Shown here: piece by piece, positions 12,265 through 24,493 of the stretch
Layout of the letters: the number at the start of each line of letters is the position of its first letter
Position numbering within the stretch: position 1 is the stretch's first letter
Origin: Capronia americana
Taxonomy: Eukaryota; Ascomycota; Eurotiomycetes; Chaetothyriales; Herpotrichiellaceae
Length of the DNA stretch: 64,000 bases
Assembly: GCA_016110215.1 (NCBI GenBank)
Contig: JADWQD010000004.1
Location: 992,001-1,056,000, forward strand
Reading direction: 5' to 3'
The notes under the pieces: model-generated
What the model was told of the DNA's origin: nothing
Databases searched by the model: none
Seen by the model: only the letters and a program-made list of their open reading frames with translations
Program-made: the position numbers and the translations under genes

Positions 12265-12540
12265 TCATTGAGAAACGGGCAGCCCTGGGTCTTGATCTAC
12301 ATATTCCTCTGCAAAGGTAGACAGAGGCGCCGTGGCTGGGGACTCTTCTCCCACCAACAAGTCTTCTATAGCAACCTCGGAAATACCTCTTAGAGAGCTA
12401 TGCTCTTCATCAGTGAGGAGGATCAACTCCGGAAGCTCCCTTTTCTCCTTGCTCGGCTCTGTTACAGACTGCTCTGCATTCACATACCCGTGGAGATCAG
12501 CCAGGATTTTCTGCGAATGGTCAGAGCCCTCCAGAGCCAT
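12265..12540 (-). CDS. Small acidic hypothetical protein or gene remnant
   Basis: A 91-codon frame starting MALEGSDHSQKILADLHGY, acidic, with no domain I recognise. It lies about 220 bases downstream of CCT7 on the same strand. The frame is open further upstream without an ATG (to near 12610), and a different upstream frame starts MEEEDRMSARDKKISQVDGR, so it could be the last exon of a short spliced gene or a decayed one. No signal peptide or membrane segment. Existence as a gene is uncertain. Confidence 0.3.
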   Translation of the reverse strand: MALEGSDHSQKILADLHGYVNAEQSVTEPSKEKRELPELILLTDEEHSSLRGISEVAIEDLLVGEESPATAPLSTFAEEYVDQDPGLPVSQ

Positions 12541-12761
12541 GATGGCACCACCCGTCCATCGACTTGAGAGATCTTTTTGTCTCGTGCTGACATCCTGTCT
12601 TCTTCCTCCATCACTAACCTAGCTGGTGGTGGAGTTATTCATCACATCCTCCGGCGTCAAGGGTATTCATAGCCTGCACTGCAGACTGCTGTCCAAGAAC
12701 TTTTGTATGCTCGCCGAAATTTCAAGCAGAGCGGGCCACATCATATCTGGTCCTATTTCCT

Positions 12762-14647
12762 TCACCGTCTTGGCATTCCTCTGCCTCTTCCCCTCAATGC
12801 CCGCTGAGCGGCACCTGGTGGCAGGCCCCTGGCCGGCGCTTGGGGACCTTGGCTTTCCTCGTTCTTGATCGTTTCGTCGACACTTAGAATCAAACATGCT
12901 GCCTCGACAGCTGCAGAGATGGCATTGACCTTCACCAGCGCTGGCTCCCACACGAACGCATCCATGTTGTTCCGCACACCTTCGTGGTCAAAGTCGACGC
13001 CCGCCCAGACCTGTCCCTTTCGATGCTCCACTCGCAGACGGTTGAGGATGTCTGTTGCATCGAAACCGGCATTATCGCATAGTTGGCGTGGGATGACCTC
13101 CAGAGCCTTTGCAAAAGCTTTCACGACTGCTTGCTGCTTGTGCGGGACGTTCTTGTCGGCGAATCGGTGTAGATACCCTGAAATCTCCATCTCAATCGCG
13201 CCCCCTCCGGCAACGACGGTGTGGTTAGTCAATGCCCGCTTGACAATCATGATGGCGTCGTGTAACGACCGCTCAACTTCGGCAATAAATTGCTCGGCGC
13301 CACCTCTCAACACCAGTGTGCAAGTTTTGGCTTCTGGGCATTGACTGAATAGGTTATACCGCTCACCACCAATCTGTCGCTCTTCGAACAATCCACATGT
13401 TCCGAGGTGTTGAGGGAGAATGTCGCTGCATGTGGACTGGGTGACCGCACCGGTAGCCTGACATACCCTCTCCAGGTCATCACTTGAAACACGACCGGCG
13501 CAGAAAATATCCCGGTCTGCGAAATACTGCGTCGCCAGGTCGCCGATGGGCAGTTTGCTGAGCACCACCTTGGCGCCTGTCTTGAACAGTGCCTCCATCT
13601 TGTCATAGATGATCTGCCACTCCGCATCCACGATTGCCTGGTATTCAGATACCTGGTCAATGCGCACCTCGGCATTGTCTTTCTCTGCCTTCAACTCCAA
13701 TTCCACGTTTAGACAGACGATCTTTGGATTTTTGAACGTTTTCGGCTGTTGCTCGAATCCAGCGTAGGAGAACGTCTTCTTGAACGCAACACCATCGACA
13801 AACAGTGAATCTTCAAGCGCACCGCCCGTGATCTTCTTGATCCCGATGAGTTTCTCGTTCAGGTCTTCCTGGTCGAGGGAGAGGACTGCGTCGACAACCA
13901 CTACGTTTCTCACAGTCAGTTCAATCCCAACCCCACTCAAAGAACGTGTAGGCAAAACAAAACATACTCTTGGTGAAAAACCCGGCATTGCGATGAATCA
14001 GTTTGCTGCTCATCGCCGTGGCCGCCAATTTCCGTAGCGTCTCCCTCTTTTCCTTTGCGTCATCCATGGTCACGGCAATCTCCTTGATCTTGTTGATTGC
14101 CATCTGACTGGAGCGTCTCAACCCCTTCACGATTGTCTGCGAACTCACCCCCTGCTCGACCAATTCTTTGACCTCCTTGAGAATCTCGCCCGCGAGTACA
14201 ACCACGGAGGTCGTTCCATCGCCGACCTCAGCGTCCTGTGACCTAGCAATGTCCGTGAGGATGCGCGCCGCGGGGTGTACGATGTCCAGCAGCCGCATGA
14301 CGGTGGCGCCATCGTTCGTGATCGTCTGCTTCCCGTTGGCATCGACGAGTAACAGGTCGCCACCGTAGGGACCGAGCGTGGATTTTATCGTAGATTGCAC
14401 GGCGAGGCAGGCGGAGATGTTGGAGAGAATTTGGCCCTTTCCCTGCGAAGCGTCGGTTCCTAGATTACGCGAATCAGTCAGTCATACACACTCTCAGCGA
14501 GTCAGTCAATGAGTGGCGCGGGAAAATGGGAGGTTCGCTCTCGACTCTTGCGGGGACGAATATTCGACGGTAGAGGAGGCAAGGAATGAAGGACTGACCT
14601 TCTTTCAACACGATGATCGTGGGAGTTTGTCCCCCGAATGCTGCCAT
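12762..14647 (-). CDS. CCT7: T-complex protein 1 subunit eta (chaperonin CCT7)
   Basis: Exons (minus) 14599-14647, 13968-14459 and 12762-13900 give 559 residues, the normal length. It is one of eight subunits of the cytosolic CCT/TRiC ring that folds actin, tubulin and other proteins with ATP. Seen: N-terminus MAAFGGQTPTIIVLKEG, the group II nucleotide-binding block TLGPYGGDLLLVD, the GDGTTSVVVLAGE motif, NDGATVMRLLDI, and in the C-terminal half VAGGGAIEMEIS followed by GVDFDHEGVRNNMDA. The C-terminus ends in the Gly/Arg-rich RGRGRGMPRR tail. The junctions rebuild KEG/TDASQGKGQ and FFTK/MVVDAVLSLDQ. The first donor is GTCAGT, slightly unusual. Confidence 0.96.
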
Positions 14648-15214
14648 CTTGATATCAACAACAATAACGCCCTAGACAGAATATGATTCGGCGTGCAGGG
14701 AGGGAAGGGAAGGAGGATGGTTCGTTGCGGTGCGGCCTGCGAAATTTGGGCCCGCGATACTTGGGCCTTGTGAATTTTGGGGACGGAGCATAGAGACCTG
14801 ATGTGCAGTTACGAGTTCGAAGTGTGATTGGTTGGTTACGATACGGTGGATCTTTGGGAGGAATTTCTGCTGTGCCTGGGAGAAGCCCGGACAACTGGTG
14901 CACGTTCGCTTTCACCCGACCTACAGTAACTGGCACTATTTGAATGTACCGGCTCTGCTACCGCATTGCTCATCGACACAGCGTGAATGCGATTTGAGGT
15001 GAAAATTGAGATCGAGGACAGGTTGCTATATTGAGATACAAGGCTTGTACTGTAGATATCCGTGAAATTACAGCGTTTCAGGACTAAAGCACCCCTTCCA
15101 GCCTCCTGAGAGCTTTCGCCTTTCATGAAGCGTAGTGACGCTGGCTTGCCCGGACATGCCCTTCACTGCTATGGCCTGCAAAAAAGGCCACAGCTTTCGA
15201 TATCACTATTACTA
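14648..15214. other. Intergenic region (CCT7 promoter)
   Basis: Between CCT7 (minus, start 14647) and the stop of the next minus-strand gene at 15215. No gene or clear motif seen. Confidence 0.5.
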
Positions 15215-17071
15215 CTATACATGAGCATCTGGCGTGGGCGGGATCTCCACAGCCGGCGTTTCAGCCTTGCGCAAGATCTCCTCCTCGTTGTCCTTCGGCC
15301 TCGGGGCCAGCAGAAACTGAACGATCGCGGCGATGGCCACAACCGCGCAACTCCACCATGCCCCTGCTGAACCCAAGCTGCTGTAGAAGATGCCGACCAG
15401 CGGTGGCGCCACTGTGCGGGCGGCCGAGCAAGCCGACATTGCCAACCCGTTCACTTCCCCCAGCACCAACGGCGAGGGAGTCTCGTTCTTCAGCAGGATC
15501 AGGAATGCCGGGAATGAAACCACGCCGGTGAAACTCGTCAGTGCGAGAATGCCATAGACGCCGGCCCCCGGGTTAGGCAGCAGGGAGAGGAACGGCACAA
15601 TCGTGTAGATGAAGGGGCTCAGAATCGTGACCGACAAGACGGCTTTCCAGACTCCCAATCTCGCTACGAAGATTGTGAAGACCACGCCTTGGAAAAAGAG
15701 CGACATGACACTGCCGATTGCGAGGTAGGCTCCTACATCGTGCAAGGTCATGCCGAGACCGCCCTTCAGATCAAGCTCGAGTGAGCCTCGTCGTGGGTCG
15801 TCGAGAAGGTACACGGGCAGCAGAGAGTAGAAGCCCATAGAATGGTAGGACTGGAATACCAGCGCGATAGTCCACATGATGACGCCTTTGTTAAAGGCTT
15901 TGATCTTTTCCGGCTTCGTTGTATGCTCCGAAATGTCGTCTTCCGAGACCGCGGATTCAAATCCCGTCTCGACCCCCGTCTCGACACGTGGGAGAGCAGG
16001 CCGCGCCAATGTGCTTGACTTGTGCTGGAGCCGGATCGAGCCAAGAGAGGCCAAGGAGCCGCGTCGAAGATCAAACGACGGGTCAACAGGCAGGGGCATT
16101 GATTCCGCCACATAACTCACTCCTCCAGGCGTGGTCGAAAAGGCACTGACTGCCGACGCCCTCCTCCGCCTCGGTGGCAGCAAAGACGTTGTCTCATTGG
16201 CGGTTTCGACGCCGTTCGTTTGAATGTGAACGCGACTTGGGACTCGGCTTGGAGCAGGCGACCTCGGATTCGTCTCTTCGAGAAATATGACGCCTTGAAT
16301 GATGGCGATGACGATGACGGCCACCGAGACAAGGTTTGGTAGCAGGTAAGGGTATTGACCGAATATGCCGTCCGGGGAGAATATGTGGGGGTAGAACTGT
16401 GCAGGTTGTGCCAGGAAACCTCCTAGTGCCGAACCCGCAATTGAGCCCAAACTCCAGACGAACGGCTGCACTGCATATGCAGATGCTAGAATCCAAGAAG
16501 GTTAGACGCACATATGCCCATCAACATGATTGTGCGTGAGAAGACTTACGTTCGTGCTCGGGCCTCTTCACCATCTCAGCAACCATGGTCTGCATGACAG
16601 CAACATTCCCGTTCAGCAGTCCGCCGACGACCCTCGCCAGCAACGCCACCCAATATCTCTTGGCGAAGCCAAAGATCAAGCTCGAAAGAGCGACTCCCAC
16701 GAGACCAAACAGAACGATGGGTTTCCGGCCATATCGATCCGAAATGCGGCCCCAGATCATGGCGGTGGAGGCCTCAGCCATAGCGAACGCCGAGACCAAG
16801 AGCCCGGCGTAAAAGGATGCATCTTCCTCGCCTTTGATGTCCTCGACCATCACGAAGGTATAGGCCGTGATTGAGCAGAAGGCGATAGGCTCGGCAAGCC
16901 GACATAGTGCTATGCATGGTGCTGGTCAGTGATCTGAGCGGAAGGTGATGAGATGGAATCACATAATCCGAAGCCTGACAACAACGTACCCAAGACGGTG
17001 AGTTGTTTGTAAGGATACGCATCGTCACCAACTCGCGGTGGCGGGACAAATCGTTCATGTTGCTCCGGCAT
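15215..17071 (-). CDS. MFS transporter, ZIFL/TetA-like fungal subfamily
   Basis: Exons (minus) 16990-17071, 16550-16909 and 15215-16485 give 570 residues. The N-terminus MPEQHERFVPPPRVGDD with YPYKQLTVLALCRLAEPIA is characteristic of a fungal MFS group related to plant ZIFL carriers. The MFS signature loop appears as WGRISDRYGRKPIVL, and RVVGGLLNGNVAVMQTMVAE follows in TM4. A long hydrophilic central loop (Ser/Arg-rich, about residues 215-320) separates the two six-helix halves, and the C-terminus is cytosolic and acidic. Every junction preserves frame, and the third exon joins to give SAYAVQPFVWSLG. Transport direction and substrate are unknown. Confidence 0.92.
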
Positions 17072-18451
17072 GACCTTGACCTTGACCTCCGAAGTCTAGA
17101 ATGGCTGGTCTGGACCAAGTCGACTGGCTACCGGCAGAAGGGTGTGGCCGACAACAGTTTCCCGCAACTCAAAGTTCGATATACTCTCCTACGTCTACAC
17201 GAAGGAGAAAGCCGAATAAAACCTACCACGGAGAAAGCGAAACGCTCTCCCACACCTCTGACGAGTCTTTGCGTCAACGAATGGCGGGAGATCAGCGACG
17301 CACACCGCCTCACATATATGATGCATCCGTGTCCACGTCCAGCTCCATCCTTGAAATTGAGGGGAACCTAAATGACTTGTCGTGCCGCCTTCATGCAGGG
17401 TTTATTCCTGAGGTTGCCACACAAACTTCAGGGAGCACTCCACTTCGGTTCGATCTCGGATCGACGCCCGTCAGTAGATCTTGTGATGGTGTTGTTTCGC
17501 TATCTGTGGGAAGGGATGCGGAGAGTTGCTGGTGGGGCGGTGCGTATGCATGTTCACTCCGTACGGCCTGCTTACTGGTGAATTAGGCTGTTCTTCGGTT
17601 GAATCCTATGCATTCACGGCATTCTCCCGCCTCGACGCGAAGTATTGTGGGTGAACCTTGCGGAGTTCCGGAGGCGAGGTAAAAAGTACATCACCTGGAC
17701 ACTTTGCGTTGCGGGCAGGAATCTCGCCTGGATACAGATTGTGGGATTTTGTAGCCTGAGGAGCGCAACCTGGACAGGAAAAAGGCCGTCGCTGTAGCTC
17801 TGCCGACACCTGCGAGTACATAGACTACGAGTACACTCTTTCTCGTGGTGCCATGCACGTCATAATGCAGACATTGAGATTTGTGCAACCTTGTCACTTT
17901 CGACGACTCGTCGATTGTGCACGGGCCCGTGATCCGACGTCCTTCCACCGGCCTGTCAAGCACGGTGCTCATTCTCGAGTCGCACAGGTCATCTTTGCAT
18001 TACCTCACCACCGTGTCACAGAATCGTGGTCGAAGCTGCCATGTAGATGACTTTGACGTGTCTGAAACTTGAGAGGCTGTAACGTCAAATCCCAGCGGAA
18101 GTTGGACTCGGAAAAGTGGAAGAAGGCGAGAAAAGACTGATTGAAAGAGGTGCAAGCCCAAAACAAAGAGCAGTGTTGGCCTTGACATTTGAGAATGTCG
18201 CGTTGCTTTGCAATCACTCCAGCACGACCGCTTACTAAGTCACAATATTGCACGTCGTTTGGGAAGCTGGTAATGTATTGTTCCTTCTCGGACTGCAGAC
18301 TCAGTACCACAAGCGAAGTATGGAAACTCAGCTTCGATCATGGCGACTAGTCACAATTAGAATTATGCCGACGCGGCTGAAATGCTATCCATCCCATAAT
18401 CAAGTCGATCTCCTCCTACCCGAGACTGTACATTCGGACCCGTCATTCTCG
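17072..18451. other. Intergenic region
   Basis: About 1.4 kb between the start of the ZIFL-like transporter and the stop of the ferritin-like gene. Only unconvincing open frames of 60-160 codons. Nothing recognised. Confidence 0.5.
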
Positions 18452-19609
18452 CTAGTTAGGGTAGATCAACCCAGGTCCGAAGAGTGTTTTGTTTGCAACA
18501 TCGTTGGCGGTGATGAACGGTCCACTGGAATTCGTGACCGCTGCAATGGTAAGCCCAAACAAGTTGTTGTTCGTGAAAGGAAAGTCGGCTTGAAAGGTGA
18601 TCATCCCGTTCCTTGAAGTAGCGTTGCTGATTGTCTGCACAATGGGCAAATTCTGCTGGTTGATGTACACCAAGCTCAACCCCTGTGTCGAATTGCGCTG
18701 TATGCTAAAGGTAAGAGTTTGATCCACCGCTTGGATGTTCTTCGTCAAGACGTTCAGCGTGCCAAAAATGGGGACATCAATCGTGTTATCATTCGGACAG
18801 CTGCCAGGAACGATAAAGTTTTGCTGAAGTGCGGAATAGGCAAATTCGCGTGTTGACTGCGTCAGGAACGGCTGGTCGGCCGGGACGAGGTCTTGGAAGA
18901 CCGTGCGATAGACGCCTTGTTGCTCTCCCTCTTGGCTAACAGTGGACACGATACCACGGATCACTCCCGAGTCGCCGTTCTTGGCAAGTCTCACTGCCAC
19001 ATCTTGGAGAGTACTGATGACCACGGCTGTGAAGTTCGAAGCCAACGAGATGGCGCTCGTGAGGTCGGTAGCTGAAGATTTGAAGAGACAAGGCTGAATC
19101 TGGGAGACATTGAAGTGCTTCAAAACCCCCCCTGCTTGAAGGGCATGCCACTGCTCTTGACCTTGAATGACGGTCAACTTTGCGATGATGTCAGCCTTCG
19201 TAGCCGGGTCAGAAATCTCGAACCCGGGGACATTGTTTGTGATATTCAGCAACAGTTGCGTGAAATAGTACACCTCGAAGGTCTCTTGGAGTTGCACGAC
19301 CTTAAGGCTTCGAAGATCATCGGCCGCGAAGGAGGGCGGCGGCGGCGCGTTTGATATGGAGCCATGGGCCTGCACCGTCAGTGCCTGGAAGGCAGGCGTG
19401 TTGTTGGCAATATTTGGAAAGCCATTAGACAACGGGAACACCACTGGCGCATTAGGGCCATTCGCCCCAACCGGAAATGGGATAGGTAGGGACGAAGGTG
19501 TCGCAGGTGTGGTGTTGTTGAAGGGACCAATCTGTGGAGCAGCTTTGGCCGAGACGGTGAAAGCGACGACTGCAGTGAGCGGGCAGATAATGTGTTGGGT
19601 AAAATGCAT
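18452..19609 (-). CDS. Secreted ferritin-like protein, LsdA/Rds1 family
   Basis: A single exon of 385 codons. Residues 1-23 form a signal peptide (MHFTQHIICPLTAVVAFTVSA, cleavage near KAAPQIG). A low-complexity Pro/Asn/Thr spacer follows. From about residue 95 comes a helical ferritin-like domain: VQLQETFEVYYFTQLLLNI, then QGQEQWHALQA, which looks like an ExxH-type metal position, then further long helices. The C-terminal third is beta-rich with many N-glycosylation sequons (NIT, NVS, NFT, NST, NAT). The arrangement matches fungal Rds1 stress-response and A. nidulans LsdA late-sexual-development proteins, which are secreted or wall-associated and of unknown biochemistry. Confidence 0.82.
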   Translation of the reverse strand: MHFTQHIICPLTAVVAFTVSAKAAPQIGPFNNTTPATPSSLPIPFPVGANGPNAPVVFPLSNGFPNIANNTPAFQALTVQAHGSISNAPPPPSFAADDLRSLKVVQLQETFEVYYFTQLLLNITNNVPGFEISDPATKADIIAKLTVIQGQEQWHALQAGGVLKHFNVSQIQPCLFKSSATDLTSAISLASNFTAVVISTLQDVAVRLAKNGDSGVIRGIVSTVSQEGEQQGVYRTVFQDLVPADQPFLTQSTREFAYSALQQNFIVPGSCPNDNTIDVPIFGTLNVLTKNIQAVDQTLTFSIQRNSTQGLSLVYINQQNLPIVQTISNATSRNGMITFQADFPFTNNNLFGLTIAAVTNSSGPFITANDVANKTLFGPGLIYPN

Positions 19610-19710
19610 GTTTGCAGCCTGGATGGTAGAACAAGAGCTTTGTCAAGGGATTGAACGCGGACTTCTGTAGAGGATGAAAAGAGCTCTGGCTTTGCGGGCA
19701 GAGCCGTTCC

Positions 19711-19717
19711 TTTATAG
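19711..19717 (-). promoter_or_regulatory. Putative TATA box of the LsdA/Rds1-like gene
   Basis: The minus strand reads CTATAAA about 100 bases upstream of the ATG at 19609. A clear TATA box suits a strongly regulated, developmentally expressed gene. Inference from motif and spacing. Confidence 0.5.
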
Positions 19718-20579
19718 GGGATTGATAGAAGACTATTGCAGCCTCCCCTCGACCACGCTTTCTTTTTTCGTATAGAGACGCAAATACTCCACGGTCGTGT
19801 CCCCCGTGATGAGGCTGTGCTCTCTCACAACCGTGGATGAGCAAGTTCTTCTGCACCAGCGGAAAGTCCGCGCTCAGCACTCTATCCTAGCCGTCGCAAC
19901 CATCGCGGAGGCTGGCCGCACCAGAAGTCCACATATGCACTCGTATTGTTGCTAAGATAGTTTCGCTAGATTCGTTCCATGGCAAACTTTTTGTTCGAAA
20001 TGTTTCACTGCTCCTGGTTAGCTCTGAGATCCCGAGATGCACAAGGGCTTTTTTGCCGGTCTGCATGAGGCGACCGACCGCACCTCCGGATGCGATGAAT
20101 CATGGCGGAGGAATATCCTCAGAATAGATCACCATGCCGTCCATAGTCGTATAGGAAGTATTCATCAGGTGTAACGCGGCCTACCTGTGGCGCCAGCTGA
20201 TGCATTTCCAGGGGAGATATACAACATGTCACGTGGCCTCTGTCCCTATGCAATTATGGTCATCGAGCGACGTAGTGAGTAGACAAACAAACACAATGAT
20301 TCACAGAGCGACCTAGCAATTTCTGACCATTTTTACGGAGAGTCGCTGGATCAAACTCCCAATGTGTGATGGGATACGAGGCACAGCAGGAGAGCAAAGG
20401 TTCGAGGTCGAGACTCCGTCATCGAGGCTTGGCATATTTGTTGGTTTTGAGCAACTTCGAGCTGCGATTCTTTTTGAGCTTGGGGAACGCGGACGTTCAG
20501 CCAGGAGCCAGGTCAACACACCATCAGCCGTCCTCCTGTCTTCCGTAGCTTTCCGATCTGATCAGTCGCAGGCACCAAG
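19718..20579. other. Divergent intergenic region
   Basis: Promoter space shared by the LsdA/Rds1-like gene (minus) and AIM24 (plus). No further gene seen. Confidence 0.5.
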
Positions 20580-21805
20580 ATGCCTCTAGTTGCGGCCCAG
20601 AGTTTGCGAAGGCTGACGAACTTGCCTTCCAAATGGGCGTATCCCGCTCACTTGGTCGCGGGACGGAGAGTTGGCGGGTACAGATACATCACGGTCCAAG
20701 CCACGCCCGCAACGGACACCAGCACAATCAATATCGCCGGTAGATCAGTTTCTGCTACATCTCCAGGTTAGAACGGATCTTGGTCTCCCGAATGCATCTG
20801 CTGACCGCGCTAGACGCCACGTTCGAGGTCATTGGAAGCCCAAACTCGCTTCTGTCCGTCACTCTTTCTCCCTCTCAAGATCTATATGCACGGCGGGGGA
20901 CATTGGTGGCCTTTGCTGGCGATCCCAATGGAACGGTCTCAACTCTACGAATCCTCAATCCAGTCCGGCGGGCGTTAGTCGGCATTCCATTCCTGTACCA
21001 GAAAATTACATCAACCTCATCTGTCAATGCTCTAATATCGACCCGATCACCCTTGACCACTTTTGCTGTACTCCAATTAGACGGAACTACGGACTGGAAG
21101 CTAGCCCAGAGAAAAGCGCTGTTGGCATGGACTGGAAGCACGCTTTCTGTGAAGCCGAGCATCACAGCGCGGCTCTCTTTGGCATATTGGGGAAGTTCCG
21201 ACGTGACAGGAAGAGGACTGTTGGCTCTTGCGGGTCAAGGTCAGGTGTACTCGGTTGAACTCTCCGCAGGGGAGACATACATTGTCCATCCGTCTAATAT
21301 ACTGGCTTACACCGCTTCATCGCCCTCGCCTGCACCGCAACCATTCCGGTTCAAGTCGACCAACATTCGATTTCAGATACCCCTTCAGCTGGGAAACTTC
21401 TTCCCATCTTCCAGATTTGTCGAAACACTCAAGACAAGCAACACCTACAAATTCGTCGCAAACGCATTGTACAGCATACGTACATGGAGTCGGAGGACTA
21501 TCTGGGGAGACCGACTGTTTTTACAGTTCCAGGGGCCAGTCACCCTCCTGATTCAGAGCAGGGCGGCAAGAGTCAACGATGTATTGACCGCTCAAGACGT
21601 GAACGAGATCGCCGATACACCGGCCGGTGCTGCGCAGGAGGCTATTTCCAATTTGCGCTCTACAGGACCCGAATCGTCCAAGCCAGGAGTTGCGGCACCC
21701 TTACCGACATCAACTTCGCAACCAAGACTGTCAACTGCAACCATCAGTCGCGACGGAAAGGTCTCGTTTGAAGCGTCACAGAGCTCTGAGTCGATCAAGA
21801 CATAG
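20580..21805 (+). CDS. AIM24: Altered inheritance of mitochondria protein 24 (AIM24)
   Basis: Exons 20580-20739 and 20814-21805 give 383 residues. The N-terminus MPLVAAQSLRRLTNLPSKWA is basic and lacks acidic residues, a good mitochondrial presequence. The AIM24 beta-helical domain follows: DATFEVIGSPNSLLSVTLSP, LYARRGTLVAFAG, then GIPFLYQKITSTS, LLAWTGSTL, VTGRGLLALAG and VHPSNILAYT. The 74-bp intron (20740-20813, CTGAC branch point just before GCGCTAG) is required: without it exon 1 stops at once. In yeast Aim24 is an inner-membrane protein that supports the MICOS complex and respiratory membrane organisation. The C-terminal 70 residues are a low-complexity tail. Confidence 0.9.
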
Positions 21806-24493
21806 GTCTTGCTTCTTCGAGATTATGTACAATACTGGTTTAGTCTAGGGACAGCCCAGATCCTGCATAAATGACATCGCTAGTGACAGGGACACGTTTC
21901 TACAGAGTGGCTGCTGGACAACAGCTCTGCACCGCGAACACTTTCCTCCAGACCTTGAGATATCAATATTACGGCCACGGATAGGGAAATGGACAACAAC
22001 TCCGTGTAAAGACTCTCCTGTAATCTAGTTGAGTCTGAAAGGATCATTTGTCCTTAGAAGACATGTTCTGTACAAATCAACCCTTGGCTCGATTCCCTAT
22101 GAACCGTCGAGTGGCAAATTCGTCGTCTCGTTCCGTATATGTATCTTCAATCTCTACCTTCCACCTTCCACCTGCCAAAAGCTTGGAGACGCGTCCAAGA
22201 GAGATTATCTTGCGAGTACTCGGTAGATACGAAACACCTACAAACCCCCAACAGCAACAGGGACAAAAGAAACGAAATGGAAAAAGAGGGAAGAAAGACG
22301 ATTGGCACCGCGAAGGTGGAATCGCTAAGCAGCTGCAGCCGCAACCGAAATCGCAACCGCAGCACTTTTCTCCAACGTGCCTTTTACCTCGTATTTGCTA
22401 CCTTAATTATGTACTCCCGTCCGCGGCCAGCTACAGTACTGCATGCAGCCTTACATAACCCTCCCTCCCCCTTTTCAAAGGCTTGCCGGCCTCAGCCTTG
22501 CGCCCTACTATACCCTGTACTATCTCGTACAGTACATACGTGATCTGGCCCCGCCTACTGGGTATGGAAGAAAATCTACAGTACTGTGTGTGGCTTCTGT
22601 GTTCCTTCCGTCTACATTATTAGTCTACTCTGTCTAGTCCCTACTACGTACTCCCTACTGCATACTCCCTACTGCATCCTATACGGAGTACCTTAGACCA
22701 GTACCTCTAGAGTATCGAGACTCGACACATCATTGCGCTCAGGAGGTATCACTATCACGGTACGGAGTACGGAGCATCTACTGTAATCACACTGTCTTCC
22801 GCTTCCTGTCATGTCAAAGACTGATGATATACATAGTGTGTGTACGGTGCAACTCTGAGCGTTGAGCTTTGCTTCGTTGGCCGTGCAGGCTTCCTGATCT
22901 TGGCGGCGTGCAGCTGAATGTCGTCCACGGTGCCGATGCGCAGAAATGCTGTTCCCCGCCCAGCCCGGAACTGACGCGGTAACATGAGAGTGCCGCACAC
23001 GGGAGCAGAAATAGTTTGGTCATGTTGGTTTCCGGTGGCAATCGTCTCGGGACTGGCTGTTAGGCCGTGAGTTTCTCGCCGGCCCGCGTGCATGCTTCCA
23101 AGTGCGTTGTCGGCGATGATAAAGTTGGAGGCGAACATGGGACGAATGGTCTTGTGGTCGCACTACCATAGACACAAGAAAACTGTCCACTCCACGAGCC
23201 CTGGGGGCCTTTTTAGTGGCCTTGGTCACACAATTTTCTTTGGTCAATCAAAGCGCGCGCCAGAGCAGTAACCCCCGGAACAGAAGGAGAAAAGTTCGTT
23301 CTTCCTCGCAAAAAGTAGCGCGTGCAACTTGAGCATGCTCGGTGATGGGGAGATTGAACTTTACAAAGACCCAGCTGGACGGGACGACACCACAGAAAAC
23401 ACGTTCGCGGTAGCTTCATCACCCTTGGTTCCAGCCATCGTCGGCACCGCCAGCCAGAGGGAAGTAGGGATTTGGAGTCATCAGAAGAGAGGCAGCCATG
23501 ATGCGAGTTTTGTTTTTCGTTTTTCTTTGCAACAATACAAAGATTCTGAAACTCTCTCGCGCAGTAATTAAGGGCCCCCCTTTCTTTGAACCGTAGCTCT
23601 ACATATATACGTCAAAACACCCAGAACAGGACCCCCAAGTCGGTGACATCATCAGCAGTAGTACCCAAAGACGGGACACTAGAGAAGCAGACACGGCAGG
23701 GATAAGTGATGAGCTCCCAGCTGATGGTTGGACGGACCCGTCAACGGTGGCCGCCAGTCCCATGGCGTTTAGCGATTTAGGAGAGTTTCATCCTGGGGCT
23801 GGCGATGCCGCTTGATGGATGCAGGCCTTTACCTACATAGGAAACCTCGAAATCCATCTGTTACGCCATACGAGGCATGACGCCAGCGTAATAATGGCTG
23901 GTTGAATCCGAATCATGATGCTGTTACCCTGTCACGCCAAAGTCAAAATAAAGTTGCATACATAGTCTGACGAGAACATGCTACCCTAACTAATACTTGC
24001 TCTGACTTGATGATCCAGACTCCAGAGGCGATAGTCATCTCTGAGAGTAGATAGACAAGGAGGGGCTCCCTAACCCTTTAGACAAGATTCACTTATGTCT
24101 GAGCCGGTGGCCAGCTCATCGCTATCCAGTGAATGTATCTAGTCTGTGTCAGACTGTGCCTGCTGTATTACCCAGGATCCTTACGGGAGCCTCCGAATCA
24201 ACCGTGAATTGCAAGGAGTAAGCAGAAGTCCACACCTCCATTCTGACATGGGTATTAGGAAGCTACTCGATCCTTCAACTTTCCCCACGCCCTGGTCTCA
24301 TTGTGTAGACGCAGGATGCGGAGCCCCGCGAGCCCTGGTGTGCGCGCACACTGGCAACATTATCTAGCTCAAAAGAGAGAGGCCTCAGGCTTCTTAGAAG
24401 GATCCCTTCCTGCTCACGTCAATGCTGGCGACCTGCTAGTCAAAAGGGTTTTGTGCGGTGTCCATTGCAATGCTCCCCTGCTCAATACCTTCC
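21806..24493. other. Long gene-poor interval
   Basis: About 2.7 kb between AIM24 and the end of the URC1 gene. It is rich in TACAGTA/TACTCC-type simple sequence, with a 14-bp direct repeat at 22649-22676, and many short overlapping frames in all six phases. No domain, transposase or RNA gene recognised. It forms the left border of the nucleobase cluster. Confidence 0.5.
22649..22676. repeat. 14-bp tandem repeat, two copies
   Basis: Two perfect copies of TACTCCCTACTGCA at 22649-22662 and 22663-22676 within a simple-sequence region. Confidence 0.85.

Noticed and set aside
12932..13675. Short minus-strand frames inside CCT7
   Set aside because: Alternative-frame shadows of a highly conserved chaperonin exon.
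13989..14400. GTG-initiated start for CCT7
   Set aside because: The real protein begins in an upstream exon at 14647 with MAAFGGQTP; the GTG is internal.
15766..16149. Overlapping frames on both strands inside the second MFS gene
   Set aside because: Shadows of the large central loop, which is rich in Ser and Arg codons.
20390..20440. GGTTCGAGGTC resembling a tRNA B box
   Set aside because: No matching A box or cloverleaf could be drawn around it.
22139..22543. 134-codon frame with Gln-rich stretch
   Set aside because: No splice structure, no domain, and equal-sized frames overlap in two other phases.
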